From assembly GCA_023484645.1 (NCBI GenBank), contig JAMCZZ010000035.1:1-19958 (forward strand): 19,958 nt of DNA, written 5' to 3'. The notes under the pieces were generated by a model. It did no database searches, was not told the DNA's origin, and worked only from the letters and a program-made list of their open reading frames with translations. A program made the translations under genes and the position numbers. This document shows positions 5,657 through 13,399 of the stretch, in pieces; position 1 is the first letter of the stretch; each line of letters starts with the position of its first letter. The DNA is from Patescibacteria group bacterium. Lineage in GTDB: Bacteria; Patescibacteria; UBA1384; XYA2-FULL-43-10; 1-14-0-10-43-13.

Positions 5657-8275
5657 ATGAAACTATTTTCTAAATTTGTTCCAATTTTTTCAAGAAAAAA
5701 GAGGAATCTAAAACCAGAAAAAAGAAGACGCTTTCGATGGAAGAATCTATTATTTTATTCTTTATGTTTTGTTGTGGTTTTAGTTTTAGCTACGGCCGTT
5801 TCTTTTGCTTGGTTTGCGAAAGATTTACCTACTCCAAGTAAAATTGCTAACCGTAAAGCTACTGAATCTACAAAAATCTATGATCGAACCGGCCAGGTTT
5901 TACTTTATGAAACAGGCGATCAAAAAAGAACTATTGTCCAAAGCGATCAACTTCCTCAAAACTTAAAGGATGCGACTGTCGCCGTCGAGGATGCCGATTT
6001 CTACAAGCATCATGGTTTTAATACAAAATCCCTAATACGAGCAGTTTGGTACAAAGTAACCCACAAAACAAACCGGTTAACCGGTGCTTCTACTATTACT
6101 CAACAGTATGTCAAAAATGCCCTGCTTAGCTCCGACCGTTCTTATACTAGAAAAATTAAGGAGTTAATTCTCTCGATTGAACTCGAATTCATGTACAAAA
6201 AAAGCGATATATTGACTATGTATTTGAATGAAATTCCATATGGAAACAGCACCGCCGGTGCAGAAGCCGCTTCTAGAATGTATTACGGTAAAACAGCAAA
6301 AGATTTAACATTAGCGCAAGCAGCCACCTTAGTAGCAATACCGCAATCGCCAACCTATTACTCACCTTACGGCACTCATACCGATAAGTTGATAGCAAGA
6401 CGCAACTACGTACTAGACAGAATGGTTAGCACAGGAAAAATTTCAAAAGAAGAAGCTGAAAAAGCAAAGCAGGAAGACACAACTACCCTGGGCGTCGCAC
6501 TAAAACCAAGAAAAGATACTATATTGGCCCCGCACTTTGCTATGTACGTTATTGAAAGAGTTGCCGAACAATATGGTGAAGATGCAGTGCAAAAAGAGGG
6601 TTTGAAAATAATTACTACACTCGATTACGACAAACAAAAAGCCGCCGAAGAGGCTGTAAATGGAGGCGTAAAAAAAATAAATCAATATGGCGCAAGCAAT
6701 GCAGGACTGGTAGCCATAGACCCCAAAAACGGGCAAATCCTCTCTATGATTGGGTCAATCGATTATTTTAACACACAGATTGACGGTAATGTTAACATTA
6801 CCGATTCATTAAGACAGCCTGGCTCGTCTTTCAAGCCCTATACTTATGCGACTCTACTAAAAAAACCTGAGTACTCTCCGTCTAGAATTTTGTTTGATTT
6901 TCAGACTGATTTTGGCGGCGGATATGTGCCCAAGAACTACAATGGCAGATTTAACGGACCGGTGACTATAAGACAAGCATTGTCAAACTCATTAAATATC
7001 CCGGCGGTTAAAGCTATGTCATTAGCAGGGATGGATAATGTGATTAGAACAGCAGAAGACATGGGTATAACCTCCTTAAATCAAAGAAGTAGATACGGCC
7101 TCTCGCTTGCCCTCGGCACTGCAGAAGTAAGACCGGTCGAGACCGCAGGAGGGTTTGGGGTATTTGCCAACGGCGGTGTTAAACATGATTTAAACAGCGT
7201 CCTAAAAATTACTGACTCAAAAGGCAAAGTGGTTTATGAATATAACAAAGATAGAGATACTGGGAGACAAGTACTTGATCCACAGATTGCCTATGAAATT
7301 GCCAATATTTTAAGCGATAATAATGCCAGATCTTTAATATTTGGTGCTCATTCTTCTCTATTTTTTCCAAATCGCACAGTAGCAGTAAAAACCGGCACAA
7401 CCTCAGACAACAAAGACGCCTGGTCGGTCGGCTTCACTCCTTCAATTTCAGTAGCTGTATGGGTTGGAAATAATAATGGAACAATAATGAAGGGAGGAGC
7501 AGACGGCTCTGTTGTTGCGGCTCCCATTTTTCATGCATTCATTGATAAATCGCTGGCCGATACACCAAACGAGGAGTTTAAACAACCAGAAGGAATGCAA
7601 ACGGTTACTGTAGAGAGATACTCAAATAAACTTCCTAATGATGGTTATTCCGGAGAAACAACAACCGATATTTTTGCTCAATGGCAAATCCCAACTGAAA
7701 AAGATGACATTCACCAAGAATTAAAAATTTGTAAAGTTAACGGCAAACTTGCACCAGATACACTGCCAGAAAATTTAATGGAGAAAAAAGCATTTGCTAA
7801 CATTCATTCTGAAAGGCCAGACAACCCAAATTGGGAAGATCCAGTGCATGCTTGGGCGCTTGAAAACGGACTAGTAAATGAACCGCCCAAAGATTACTGC
7901 AGCATCAATGATTTCACACCAAGTGTATCAATATCTTCTCCAGTTGAGGGAGCTTCAATCTCAAGTGATCTTCAAATTGAAGCGCTATATAGTTCTCCTG
8001 TTAACGCTAAATCTGTTGAGTTTTTTATTGATGATATATCGATAGGAAGCGTTTTGGCAGCACCTTTTACAAAAACCTATAGTATCTCGAGTCTTTCAAA
8101 TGGAACACATAAAGTCTCCGCTATTGCCACAGATGAAAATGGCAATACATCTAGGTCTGATGTTACAATTACAATCGCTAAACAAAGTGCTGTGGTAACT
8201 CCACCAAAAAATTCAGAGCCGATAATCGCACCAATAACGACACCGACAACTGAACAACAAAAATCAATACTATAA
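5657..8275 (+). CDS. Class A penicillin-binding protein (PBP1A type), bifunctional peptidoglycan synthase
   Basis: 872 residues. It polymerises lipid II into glycan strands and cross-links the stem peptides outside the membrane. A basic cytoplasmic N-terminus (1-30) precedes a signal-anchor helix at about 31-53. The GT51 glycosyltransferase domain has its catalytic-Glu motif EDADFYKHHG (111-120), GASTITQQ (143-150), RKIKEL (165-170) and NEIPYGN (191-197). The transpeptidase has SxxK as SSFK (390-393, in RQPGSSFKP), SxN as SLN (445-447) and KTGT (578-581). Residues about 754-840 form a C-terminal Ig-like domain with a short Pro/Thr-rich tail, which could bind cell wall or another surface. AAAGGAGG (5639-5646) lies 10 bases before ATG 5657. 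Two promoters precede it, and the 3' end overlaps radA by 6 bases on the opposite strand. It stands apart from the mur/fts cluster. Confidence 0.95.
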   Translation: MKLFSKFVPIFSRKKRNLKPEKRRRFRWKNLLFYSLCFVVVLVLATAVSFAWFAKDLPTPSKIANRKATESTKIYDRTGQVLLYETGDQKRTIVQSDQLPQNLKDATVAVEDADFYKHHGFNTKSLIRAVWYKVTHKTNRLTGASTITQQYVKNALLSSDRSYTRKIKELILSIELEFMYKKSDILTMYLNEIPYGNSTAGAEAASRMYYGKTAKDLTLAQAATLVAIPQSPTYYSPYGTHTDKLIARRNYVLDRMVSTGKISKEEAEKAKQEDTTTLGVALKPRKDTILAPHFAMYVIERVAEQYGEDAVQKEGLKIITTLDYDKQKAAEEAVNGGVKKINQYGASNAGLVAIDPKNGQILSMIGSIDYFNTQIDGNVNITDSLRQPGSSFKPYTYATLLKKPEYSPSRILFDFQTDFGGGYVPKNYNGRFNGPVTIRQALSNSLNIPAVKAMSLAGMDNVIRTAEDMGITSLNQRSRYGLSLALGTAEVRPVETAGGFGVFANGGVKHDLNSVLKITDSKGKVVYEYNKDRDTGRQVLDPQIAYEIANILSDNNARSLIFGAHSSLFFPNRTVAVKTGTTSDNKDAWSVGFTPSISVAVWVGNNNGTIMKGGADGSVVAAPIFHAFIDKSLADTPNEEFKQPEGMQTVTVERYSNKLPNDGYSGETTTDIFAQWQIPTEKDDIHQELKICKVNGKLAPDTLPENLMEKKAFANIHSERPDNPNWEDPVHAWALENGLVNEPPKDYCSINDFTPSVSISSPVEGASISSDLQIEALYSSPVNAKSVEFFIDDISIGSVLAAPFTKTYSISSLSNGTHKVSAIATDENGNTSRSDVTITIAKQSAVVTPPKNSEPIIAPITTPTTEQQKSIL

Positions 8276-9559
8276 TAGTCCTATCAGATCGTTTATATTT
8301 TTAGGATTTTCTAATACTTTATACCCTAATGCTGTTGCTTCTTTTTCGCGCTCTTTATAGCGAACCACTTTTCTAATTTCCCCCGAAAGGCCAACTTCAC
8401 CAAAAAGGCAAAGATTTTTTGATAGTGGTTTATTTTTAAATGAAGAAATTATTGCTCCGCACACCGCTAAATCTATTGCCGGCTCTCCTATTTTCATGCC
8501 ACCAACTATGTTTACATAAATATCATAGTTACCCAAATTAATTGGAGTTTTTTTACTAATAACTGCAGAAAGTAAATTCAAGCGGTTTAAATCAAACCCC
8601 GAACTAGTTCTCTTGGGATAACCAAAATGAGTTGGAATTACTAAAGCTTGCACTTCTACAAGAATCGGCCTGGTTCCCTCAATTGTAGCCGTAATAACAC
8701 TGCCGGCACTCTTGGTTGTTTCTGATAAAAATAAGGCGGAGGGATTGCTAATCTCAACCAAACCTTTTTCCTGGATTGAAAATATTCCAACTTCATTAGT
8801 AGCTCCGAACCGGTTTTTCACACCTCGTAATATTCTTGCGTCATGGAATCTCTCGCCTTCAAGATATAAAACAGTATCAACCAAATGTTCCAGCATCCGA
8901 GGTCCAGCAAGCGAACCTTCTTTCGTAACATGACCGATAATTACAATTGGAATAGAAGTTGTTTTCGCCAATTTCTGTAAAAAAATACCGCACTCTCTAA
9001 CTTGAACTATTGATCCGGGAGTTGATGGAATTGTATTTAAATAAACAGTTTGAATTGAGTCAATTATGATGAGATCGGGTTTACTTTTTAATATCTCCTT
9101 TTCAATTGAAAGAATATCGCCATCAGAGATTAATTCCAATTTTGATGAATTGATGCCCAGCCTATCAGCCCGATCTTTAATCTGTTGCAGGGATTCTTCA
9201 GCAGAAATATAGAGACACTGCTCTATTGAGTTAGATACCTGCAAAAGCAAGGTTGACTTGCCAATACCAGGCTCACCGCCAATCAAAATTAGTGACCCAG
9301 GTACAATTCCGCCTCCCAAGACTCGGTTAAATTCATTGATTTTAGTATTAATGCGAAAGTTTTTAACGTTTTCAATTTCAGACAATTTAACCGCTTTTAA
9401 TTCTCTACTATTTCTTGACGATCCCAGTGAAGATGAAACACTTGGAATTGACATTTCCTTCAGTGTATTCCACTCACCGCAAATATCACATCGCCCTGAC
9501 CAGGTCGAGAATTCATTGCCACAATTCTCACATAAATAAATTTTGGTATTTTTTTTCAT
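8270..9559 (-). CDS. radA: DNA repair protein RadA (Sms)
   Basis: RecA-related ATPase that promotes branch migration and processing of recombination intermediates. 429 residues from ATG 9559 (MKKNTKIYLC). The N-terminal zinc finger has cysteines at 10, 13, 24 and 27 (CENC, CDIC). Walker A is GGEPGIGKST at 94-103, and the Walker B-like stretch is LIIIDSIQ near 163-170. The RadA-specific KNRFG motif is at 248-252. The C-terminal Lon-protease-like domain follows (about 275-429, including GEVGLSGEIRKV). A longer open frame to 9631 adds 24 residues, but these come from the palindromic repeat upstream and are not RadA-like. No Shine-Dalgarno precedes 9559. It lies downstream of recJ on the same strand across a 138-base structured gap. 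The stop overlaps the 3' end of the PBP gene. Confidence 0.95.
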   Translation of the reverse strand: MKKNTKIYLCENCGNEFSTWSGRCDICGEWNTLKEMSIPSVSSSLGSSRNSRELKAVKLSEIENVKNFRINTKINEFNRVLGGGIVPGSLILIGGEPGIGKSTLLLQVSNSIEQCLYISAEESLQQIKDRADRLGINSSKLELISDGDILSIEKEILKSKPDLIIIDSIQTVYLNTIPSTPGSIVQVRECGIFLQKLAKTTSIPIVIIGHVTKEGSLAGPRMLEHLVDTVLYLEGERFHDARILRGVKNRFGATNEVGIFSIQEKGLVEISNPSALFLSETTKSAGSVITATIEGTRPILVEVQALVIPTHFGYPKRTSSGFDLNRLNLLSAVISKKTPINLGNYDIYVNIVGGMKIGEPAIDLAVCGAIISSFKNKPLSKNLCLFGEVGLSGEIRKVVRYKEREKEATALGYKVLENPKNINDLIGLL

Positions 9560-9584
9560 ACAATATAAGATTAAAGATAATTCG

Positions 9585-9683
9585 GCGAGCACATTGCTTT
9601 TGCGAATGCCGGTTGGAGCCCCGATGTACATCGGGGCGCAATAGGCTGGCTACGGGTGGCTGAAGCAAAAGTAATGTGCAAGC
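9585..9683. repeat. Structured repeat element between recJ and radA
   Basis: Outer arms GCACATTGCTTTTGC (9589-9603) and GCAAAAGTAATGTGC (9665-9679) are inverted with one mismatch in 15. Inside is a perfect 20-base palindrome, GCCCCGATGTACATCGGGGC (9618-9637). Transcribed from recJ it could form a long outer stem enclosing a G+C-rich hairpin. There is no T run after it, so it is not a typical terminator. A mobile repeat, a processing site or an RNA-level control of radA are all possible. Confidence 0.65.
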
Positions 9684-9697
9684 AAAGAATAATAAAT

Positions 9698-11365
9698 CTA
9701 CTTGCTTTCTTTAATATCAATCAAATTAAAATTCAAATTGCTAGTTCCATTCCAATGATTAATTTCGAGGCAGAATACAATATCATACAAAGTATTAACT
9801 TTAATATTTTCATTTCTGTTAGCAAAGTTAAAGAAGACTGATCTATATGTATTATTGCCGTATTTAGTCTGAAAAGACAAATGGTTTTTATTTTCACCAA
9901 TTGCTTTTAAAGCGCTGAGTTCTACCTTTCTGGCTAAAAAAACTGGCTTCGGATTGCCCATTCCGAAGGGCTCAAATTTGGACATTGTTTGGCACAAGCT
10001 CTTCGTAACTTCGCTTGGCTCAATCTCTCCATCTACTCGTATACTTTTAACTAAAAACTCATCTTTTATATGATTGTTGGCGAAAAGTACGATCGATTTT
10101 ACAAATTTTTCAATATTTGTAACGGTCAGCCCTGCTGCCCCCTTATGGCCTCCAAACTTTTTGATCGAATCTTTAATACTTTCAAAAATTTCAACAATGT
10201 TAACCCCCTCAACACTTCTAGCGCTTCCAACGTAGGCGCCTTCTTCTTTGGAAAAAAGAATAACTGGCCTTGAATATTTTTCAACTAAATGGCTCGCCGA
10301 TGGCCCGATTACCCCCTTTAGCCACTCTCCCACCACTACAATAATTTTGTTTTTATATAAATGATTTTCTTCAATTTTAGCAACTGCCGATTTCTCTACT
10401 TTTACCATTGCCCATTGCCGGTCTTCATTTTTCTTATTGAGCCAAATTGCCAATTCTCGAGCTTCATTTCTATCTTCCGTAATCAAAAGCTCAAACGATT
10501 TAGTAGCATGATCAATTCTTCCCGGCGCATTAATTCGGGGTGCTATTTGAAATCCTACGGTGTATGCAGCTATATCTGATTGTTTAATCCCAGACTGTTT
10601 AATTAACTCAGACAAACCCGTGTTTTTGGTTTTTTTCAAAACTAAAAGACCGAAATTTGCGAAAACACGGTTTTCCCCGATCAAGGGGACAACATCGGCG
10701 ATAGTTGAAATTGCCACCAAATCCAAATTCCACTTCAAGAAAGATTCGTTTAATTCTTTAGAATAAATACTTCCCAGTGCCTGAATTAATTTAAAAGCTA
10801 CCCCACAACCACAAAGTTCTTTGAATGGATATTTATTGCCCTTTATTTTTGGATTTACTACCGCCAATGCCTTCGGGATTTCTTCACCTGGAATATGATG
10901 ATCTGTAATAATTAGGTCGATACTTTTTTCATTACAGTATTTCGCTTCATTCGAGCTTCGAATGCCCAGGTCGGCTGTGATAATTAAAGTACATTTCTCT
11001 GATATCAAATAATCAATTCCTTCGCGGCTTAAGCCATAACCCGATTCCCTGTTCGGTATGTAAATTTTTGATTTTAAGCTGATCTTTTTAAAAGCTCTAA
11101 AAAGAAGGGCTGCTGCTGGAATTCCATCAGCATCATAGTCGGCAAATATTCCAACTGTTTCATTGTTCTTAACTGCTGTCTGTATTCGCTCGACCGCCTT
11201 TTTCATACCTGTTAATAAAAATGGGTCGCCTAAATCTTTATCAAAATTGGGATTAAAAAAAAGCTTTTCTAAAGCTTCGTCTTTTTCTTTAAAAACACCT
11301 CTATTGTAGAGAAGCTGGTCAATTATATTATCAAATTTTCTTTCCGCAATTTTCCACTCCGCCAT
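9698..11365 (-). CDS. recJ: Single-stranded-DNA exonuclease RecJ (DHH family)
   Basis: 5'-to-3' single-strand exonuclease of recombination and mismatch/base-excision repair; metal dependent, cytoplasmic. 555 residues, in the usual range. The DHH-domain motifs are in order: DYDADG (76-81), ITADLG with D131, TDHH (154-157), IAD with D224, then RINAPGR (277-283). The DHHA1 domain carries FGGHKGAAGL (404-413). A C-terminal OB-fold region covers about 440-555, including FGMGNPKPVF (467-476). Start ATG 11365 has no Shine-Dalgarno but an extended -10 placed for a leaderless mRNA. Downstream, radA follows after the hairpin element. The hydrolase gene ends 50 bases upstream on the same strand. Confidence 0.95.
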   Translation of the reverse strand: MAEWKIAERKFDNIIDQLLYNRGVFKEKDEALEKLFFNPNFDKDLGDPFLLTGMKKAVERIQTAVKNNETVGIFADYDADGIPAAALLFRAFKKISLKSKIYIPNRESGYGLSREGIDYLISEKCTLIITADLGIRSSNEAKYCNEKSIDLIITDHHIPGEEIPKALAVVNPKIKGNKYPFKELCGCGVAFKLIQALGSIYSKELNESFLKWNLDLVAISTIADVVPLIGENRVFANFGLLVLKKTKNTGLSELIKQSGIKQSDIAAYTVGFQIAPRINAPGRIDHATKSFELLITEDRNEARELAIWLNKKNEDRQWAMVKVEKSAVAKIEENHLYKNKIIVVVGEWLKGVIGPSASHLVEKYSRPVILFSKEEGAYVGSARSVEGVNIVEIFESIKDSIKKFGGHKGAAGLTVTNIEKFVKSIVLFANNHIKDEFLVKSIRVDGEIEPSEVTKSLCQTMSKFEPFGMGNPKPVFLARKVELSALKAIGENKNHLSFQTKYGNNTYRSVFFNFANRNENIKVNTLYDIVFCLEINHWNGTSNLNFNLIDIKESK

Positions 11366-11371
11366 GAACTT

Positions 11372-11400
11372 ATGATAGCAGATGATATCTCAATCACCAA
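11372..11400 (-). promoter_or_regulatory. Candidate leaderless promoter of recJ
   Basis: On the minus strand, TTGGTG (11400-11395), a 17-base spacer and TATCAT (11377-11372) with TG at 11380-11379 form a weak -35 and extended -10. The -10 ends 6 bases before ATG 11365, so transcription would start at or next to the initiation codon. This fits the absence of a ribosome binding site. Confidence 0.5.
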
Positions 11401-11415
11401 CCGGTAATATCTTTA

Positions 11416-12066
11416 CTAATCTTTAATCTCAAAATTTTCCCAAAACAATTTAGGATTGTAGGAAATCCAGCTATGATCCATCTCTTTTAATATAATCAAT
11501 TTGGAATGAGGGATAAGCTTGTGAATTCTTTTTCCTTGCTCTAGTTTGATTAGATTATCTTTCTCGCCCCAAAGTATAGTTGTCGGAATAGCTAGAGATT
11601 TAATTTGATCCTCTAAATTAAGAGAAAGAAAATGTCTAATAATCTTAGAATAAAACAACGGCCGCCTAAAGACATCTTTGGCGCCAGAAGGATCTTTTTT
11701 TAATCGGTGAACACCACGAACAGTTTGCATCGTAAATAAACTTTTTATAATTTCTAGACCAGGAAAAAAACTTCTTGCTCCGCAAGAATCGATAAGGAAA
11801 AGAGCCCTTACTTTCTCCGGATAACGATTTGCGAATTTAATACACGGTTCCCCGCCCAATGATACCCCGGCGAGATATATATTATCTAATGCTTCCTTGT
11901 GCAAAACTTTTGCAAGATTCTCTTCAATACTTTCATTTTTTTGATCTGGAAAAATTTTATGATATGGAATAATAATAACTCTCCATCCACTAGGACAAGT
12001 TTCGATTAGCTGATTATATGTCTTAGCATTTCTTGCCCACCCGCTAATTAAAACTAATGTCTTCAT
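11416..12066 (-). CDS. Alpha/beta-hydrolase fold protein
   Basis: 216 residues. The nucleophile elbow GVSLGG is at 67-72 (Ser69), the acid is probably D170 in LWGEKDNLI and the base is H198 in EMDHSW, so the Ser-Asp-His triad is complete. The N-terminal LISGWARNAKTY matches the first strand and oxyanion loop of the family. It has no signal peptide and is probably cytoplasmic. A small cap covers about 95-150. Substrate is unknown; BioH-like carboxylesterases and general esterases share this pattern. The start ATG lies 3 bases after the cupin stop, with GAGGAG (12083-12078) inside the cupin gene, so the two are translationally coupled. Confidence 0.85.
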   Translation of the reverse strand: MKTLVLISGWARNAKTYNQLIETCPSGWRVIIIPYHKIFPDQKNESIEENLAKVLHKEALDNIYLAGVSLGGEPCIKFANRYPEKVRALFLIDSCGARSFFPGLEIIKSLFTMQTVRGVHRLKKDPSGAKDVFRRPLFYSKIIRHFLSLNLEDQIKSLAIPTTILWGEKDNLIKLEQGKRIHKLIPHSKLIILKEMDHSWISYNPKLFWENFEIKD

Positions 12067-12069
12067 GTT

Positions 12070-12408
12070 TTATTCAACTCCTCTAACTTCTTCGGGCGAA
12101 TGTGGTGGTTCCATGATTAGCAATGCTTTCATTTTTCCAACATAATTAAAAGAATGTTTTGGTGGGATTTCAACTAATTCCCCACTTGAAACATGATAAA
12201 ATTTGTCATCGATTTCAAACTCTGCGCTTCCCTCCAATATGTAATATATGTGAGTTAATGAGTCGCTGATTACTTTTCTACCATGGCCCGTTCTGCAATC
12301 AATGAAATCGATCTCTACTTTTTTGTTTTTAATCGGAAAAGTAAAACCATCCGCCCCACCTGTCGAAAACGATATCTCTTCTGGTTTTTTGTGAATGAAT
12401 TCAGTCAT
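12070..12408 (-). CDS. Small cupin-domain protein
   Basis: 112 residues forming one beta-barrel cupin. Motif 1 is the stretch SDSLTHIYYILEGSAEFEID (48-67) and motif 2 is GELVEIPPKHSFNY (76-89). The usual metal ligands of motif 1 (HxH..E) are not all kept: H53 stands where Glu is common, while H85 of motif 2 remains. Metal binding is therefore doubtful. Role unknown. It is first in a unit with the hydrolase, 3 bases apart. AAAGGA (12423-12418) lies 9 bases before ATG 12408. It may share a substrate or small molecule with the hydrolase, but that is inference from the pairing alone. Confidence 0.8.
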   Translation of the reverse strand: MTEFIHKKPEEISFSTGGADGFTFPIKNKKVEIDFIDCRTGHGRKVISDSLTHIYYILEGSAEFEIDDKFYHVSSGELVEIPPKHSFNYVGKMKALLIMEPPHSPEEVRGVE

Positions 12409-12557
12409 AATTAATTATCCTTTCTATTTCTACTCTATCATCCATCGATATTTTTTAGAACCCTAGCTGCGGATTTTGGCGTTGATCAATTATTTATTCT
12501 TTGTTAATCTAATAATACTTCCAACGACAACCACAAAACAGGAGAGAGGTGATAAAT

Positions 12558-13244
12558 GTGACAGAACTGAGACTAGATTTTGTTCTATCGGTTGTGATCC
12601 ATCCCTATCCCAATCGAACGCACGTTCCTTGCAACATACACAAGTTGGCAGTGATGAACTTCAAAGGAATAGGGACCGAGGTCTTTCCTGTTTGGAAAGA
12701 CTTCATTGAGTCAGTTGCCAGCCCATCGGGCACGAGTGAGCACTCCCACCTATCTTTTCTGCGGGATGGTGCTACTCACTTAGAATACGAGCTCCATATC
12801 CCTCAGAGCCTCTATGGGATCGTACTCGAGCGTGAGAGTGACCGAAAGAGGAAGGTAACAGAGTTCCAGCAAACACTTCGCGATGTTTGCAAAGAGAGAG
12901 GCTGGGAAGTCATTGATCAAGCTAGCCTACAAGAAAGGCTAGATGTTGCCCTGTCACGAATTCGGTCGCGTGGTTTTTCTGGTAGTGCCTTTGATCTTGA
13001 CCAAATGCCAGAAAGTGCAGGGTATGGCGTCTTTATCAACGGTTCACATTCAACTATCCACAACCCGAGTGCCGAGAAAGCGAGAAAAACAGCGATCGAG
13101 TACGGGTCAACCGGCCGGTGGACAGTAGAAGAAGTCGAGCAGTTTGCCAATGACCCGGAGAACAGTGCGATTTTCGCTCGTGCCATGAATGAAATGGGGT
13201 TTCGGCCCCACAAGAAGCAACTCGGCCAATGGGTGAAAAAATAA
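12558..13244 (+). CDS. Unrecognised 228-residue protein, compositionally foreign
   Basis: I do not recognise this family. I chose GTG 12558 (MTELRLDFVL) because AGGTGAT at 12547-12553 precedes it at a suitable distance; GTG 12549 would add three residues. The product looks soluble, with no signal peptide or membrane helix. The first half seems mixed alpha/beta, with FSVV-like strands and HLEYELHIP. A charged helix (ESDRKRKVTEFQQTLRDVC) follows. The C-terminal part is helical and ends FRPHKKQLGQWVKK. Base composition is near half G+C, against about one third around it, and codons such as CTC, CGC, GAG and GTC are common here but rare in neighbours. It has its own strong ribosome site and terminator and lies between two minus-strand units. 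It is probably a transferred gene. Confidence refers to it being a real gene. Confidence 0.75.
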   Translation: MTELRLDFVLSVVIHPYPNRTHVPCNIHKLAVMNFKGIGTEVFPVWKDFIESVASPSGTSEHSHLSFLRDGATHLEYELHIPQSLYGIVLERESDRKRKVTEFQQTLRDVCKERGWEVIDQASLQERLDVALSRIRSRGFSGSAFDLDQMPESAGYGVFINGSHSTIHNPSAEKARKTAIEYGSTGRWTVEEVEQFANDPENSAIFARAMNEMGFRPHKKQLGQWVKK

Positions 13245-13270
13245 CCCACTGTAAGGGGCACTAAGAATCG

Positions 13271-13303
13271 GGAGATGACAATGGCGTCGTCTCCTCCCTT
13301 TTT
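13271..13303 (+). terminator. Rho-independent terminator of the foreign gene
   Basis: GGAGATGAC (13271-13279) pairs with GTCGTCTCC (13286-13294), 9 pairs with one G.U, around a 6-base loop. It is followed by TCCCTTTTT. It lies 26 bases after the stop codon and points only to the right. Confidence 0.85.
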
Positions 13304-13319
13304 ATAAAATAGAGATCAC

Positions 13320-13352
13320 ATTTTCTCACGATTATCGTCGATCGTTGAAAAT
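13320..13352. repeat. Imperfect hairpin downstream of ftsQ
   Basis: ATTTTC (13320-13325) pairs with GAAAAT (13347-13352), then ACGAT (13328-13332) with ATCGT (13341-13345), around an 8-base loop and a small internal loop. It lies in the short gap between the foreign gene's terminator and the ftsQ stop. There is no T run on the minus strand, so calling it the cluster's terminator would be speculative. Confidence 0.35.
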
Positions 13353-13399
13353 CATAAGAACGATTAATGTTTCACTAGCTCAAAAATTAATAAATAGTA

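Noticed and set aside
9560..9631. N-terminal extension of radA to a start at 9631
   Set aside because: The extra 24 residues are translated from the palindromic repeat and AT-rich spacer; the zinc-finger start MKKNTKIYLC at 9559 matches the family.
12476..12709. Open frame of 77 codons overlapping the start of the foreign gene on the same strand
   Set aside because: Low-complexity reading in another frame, no ribosome site at its start, ends inside the better-supported gene.
12917..13261. Minus-strand open frame of 114 codons inside the foreign gene
   Set aside because: Antisense shadow produced by the higher G+C content; no start signals, and the plus-strand frame has both ribosome site and terminator.
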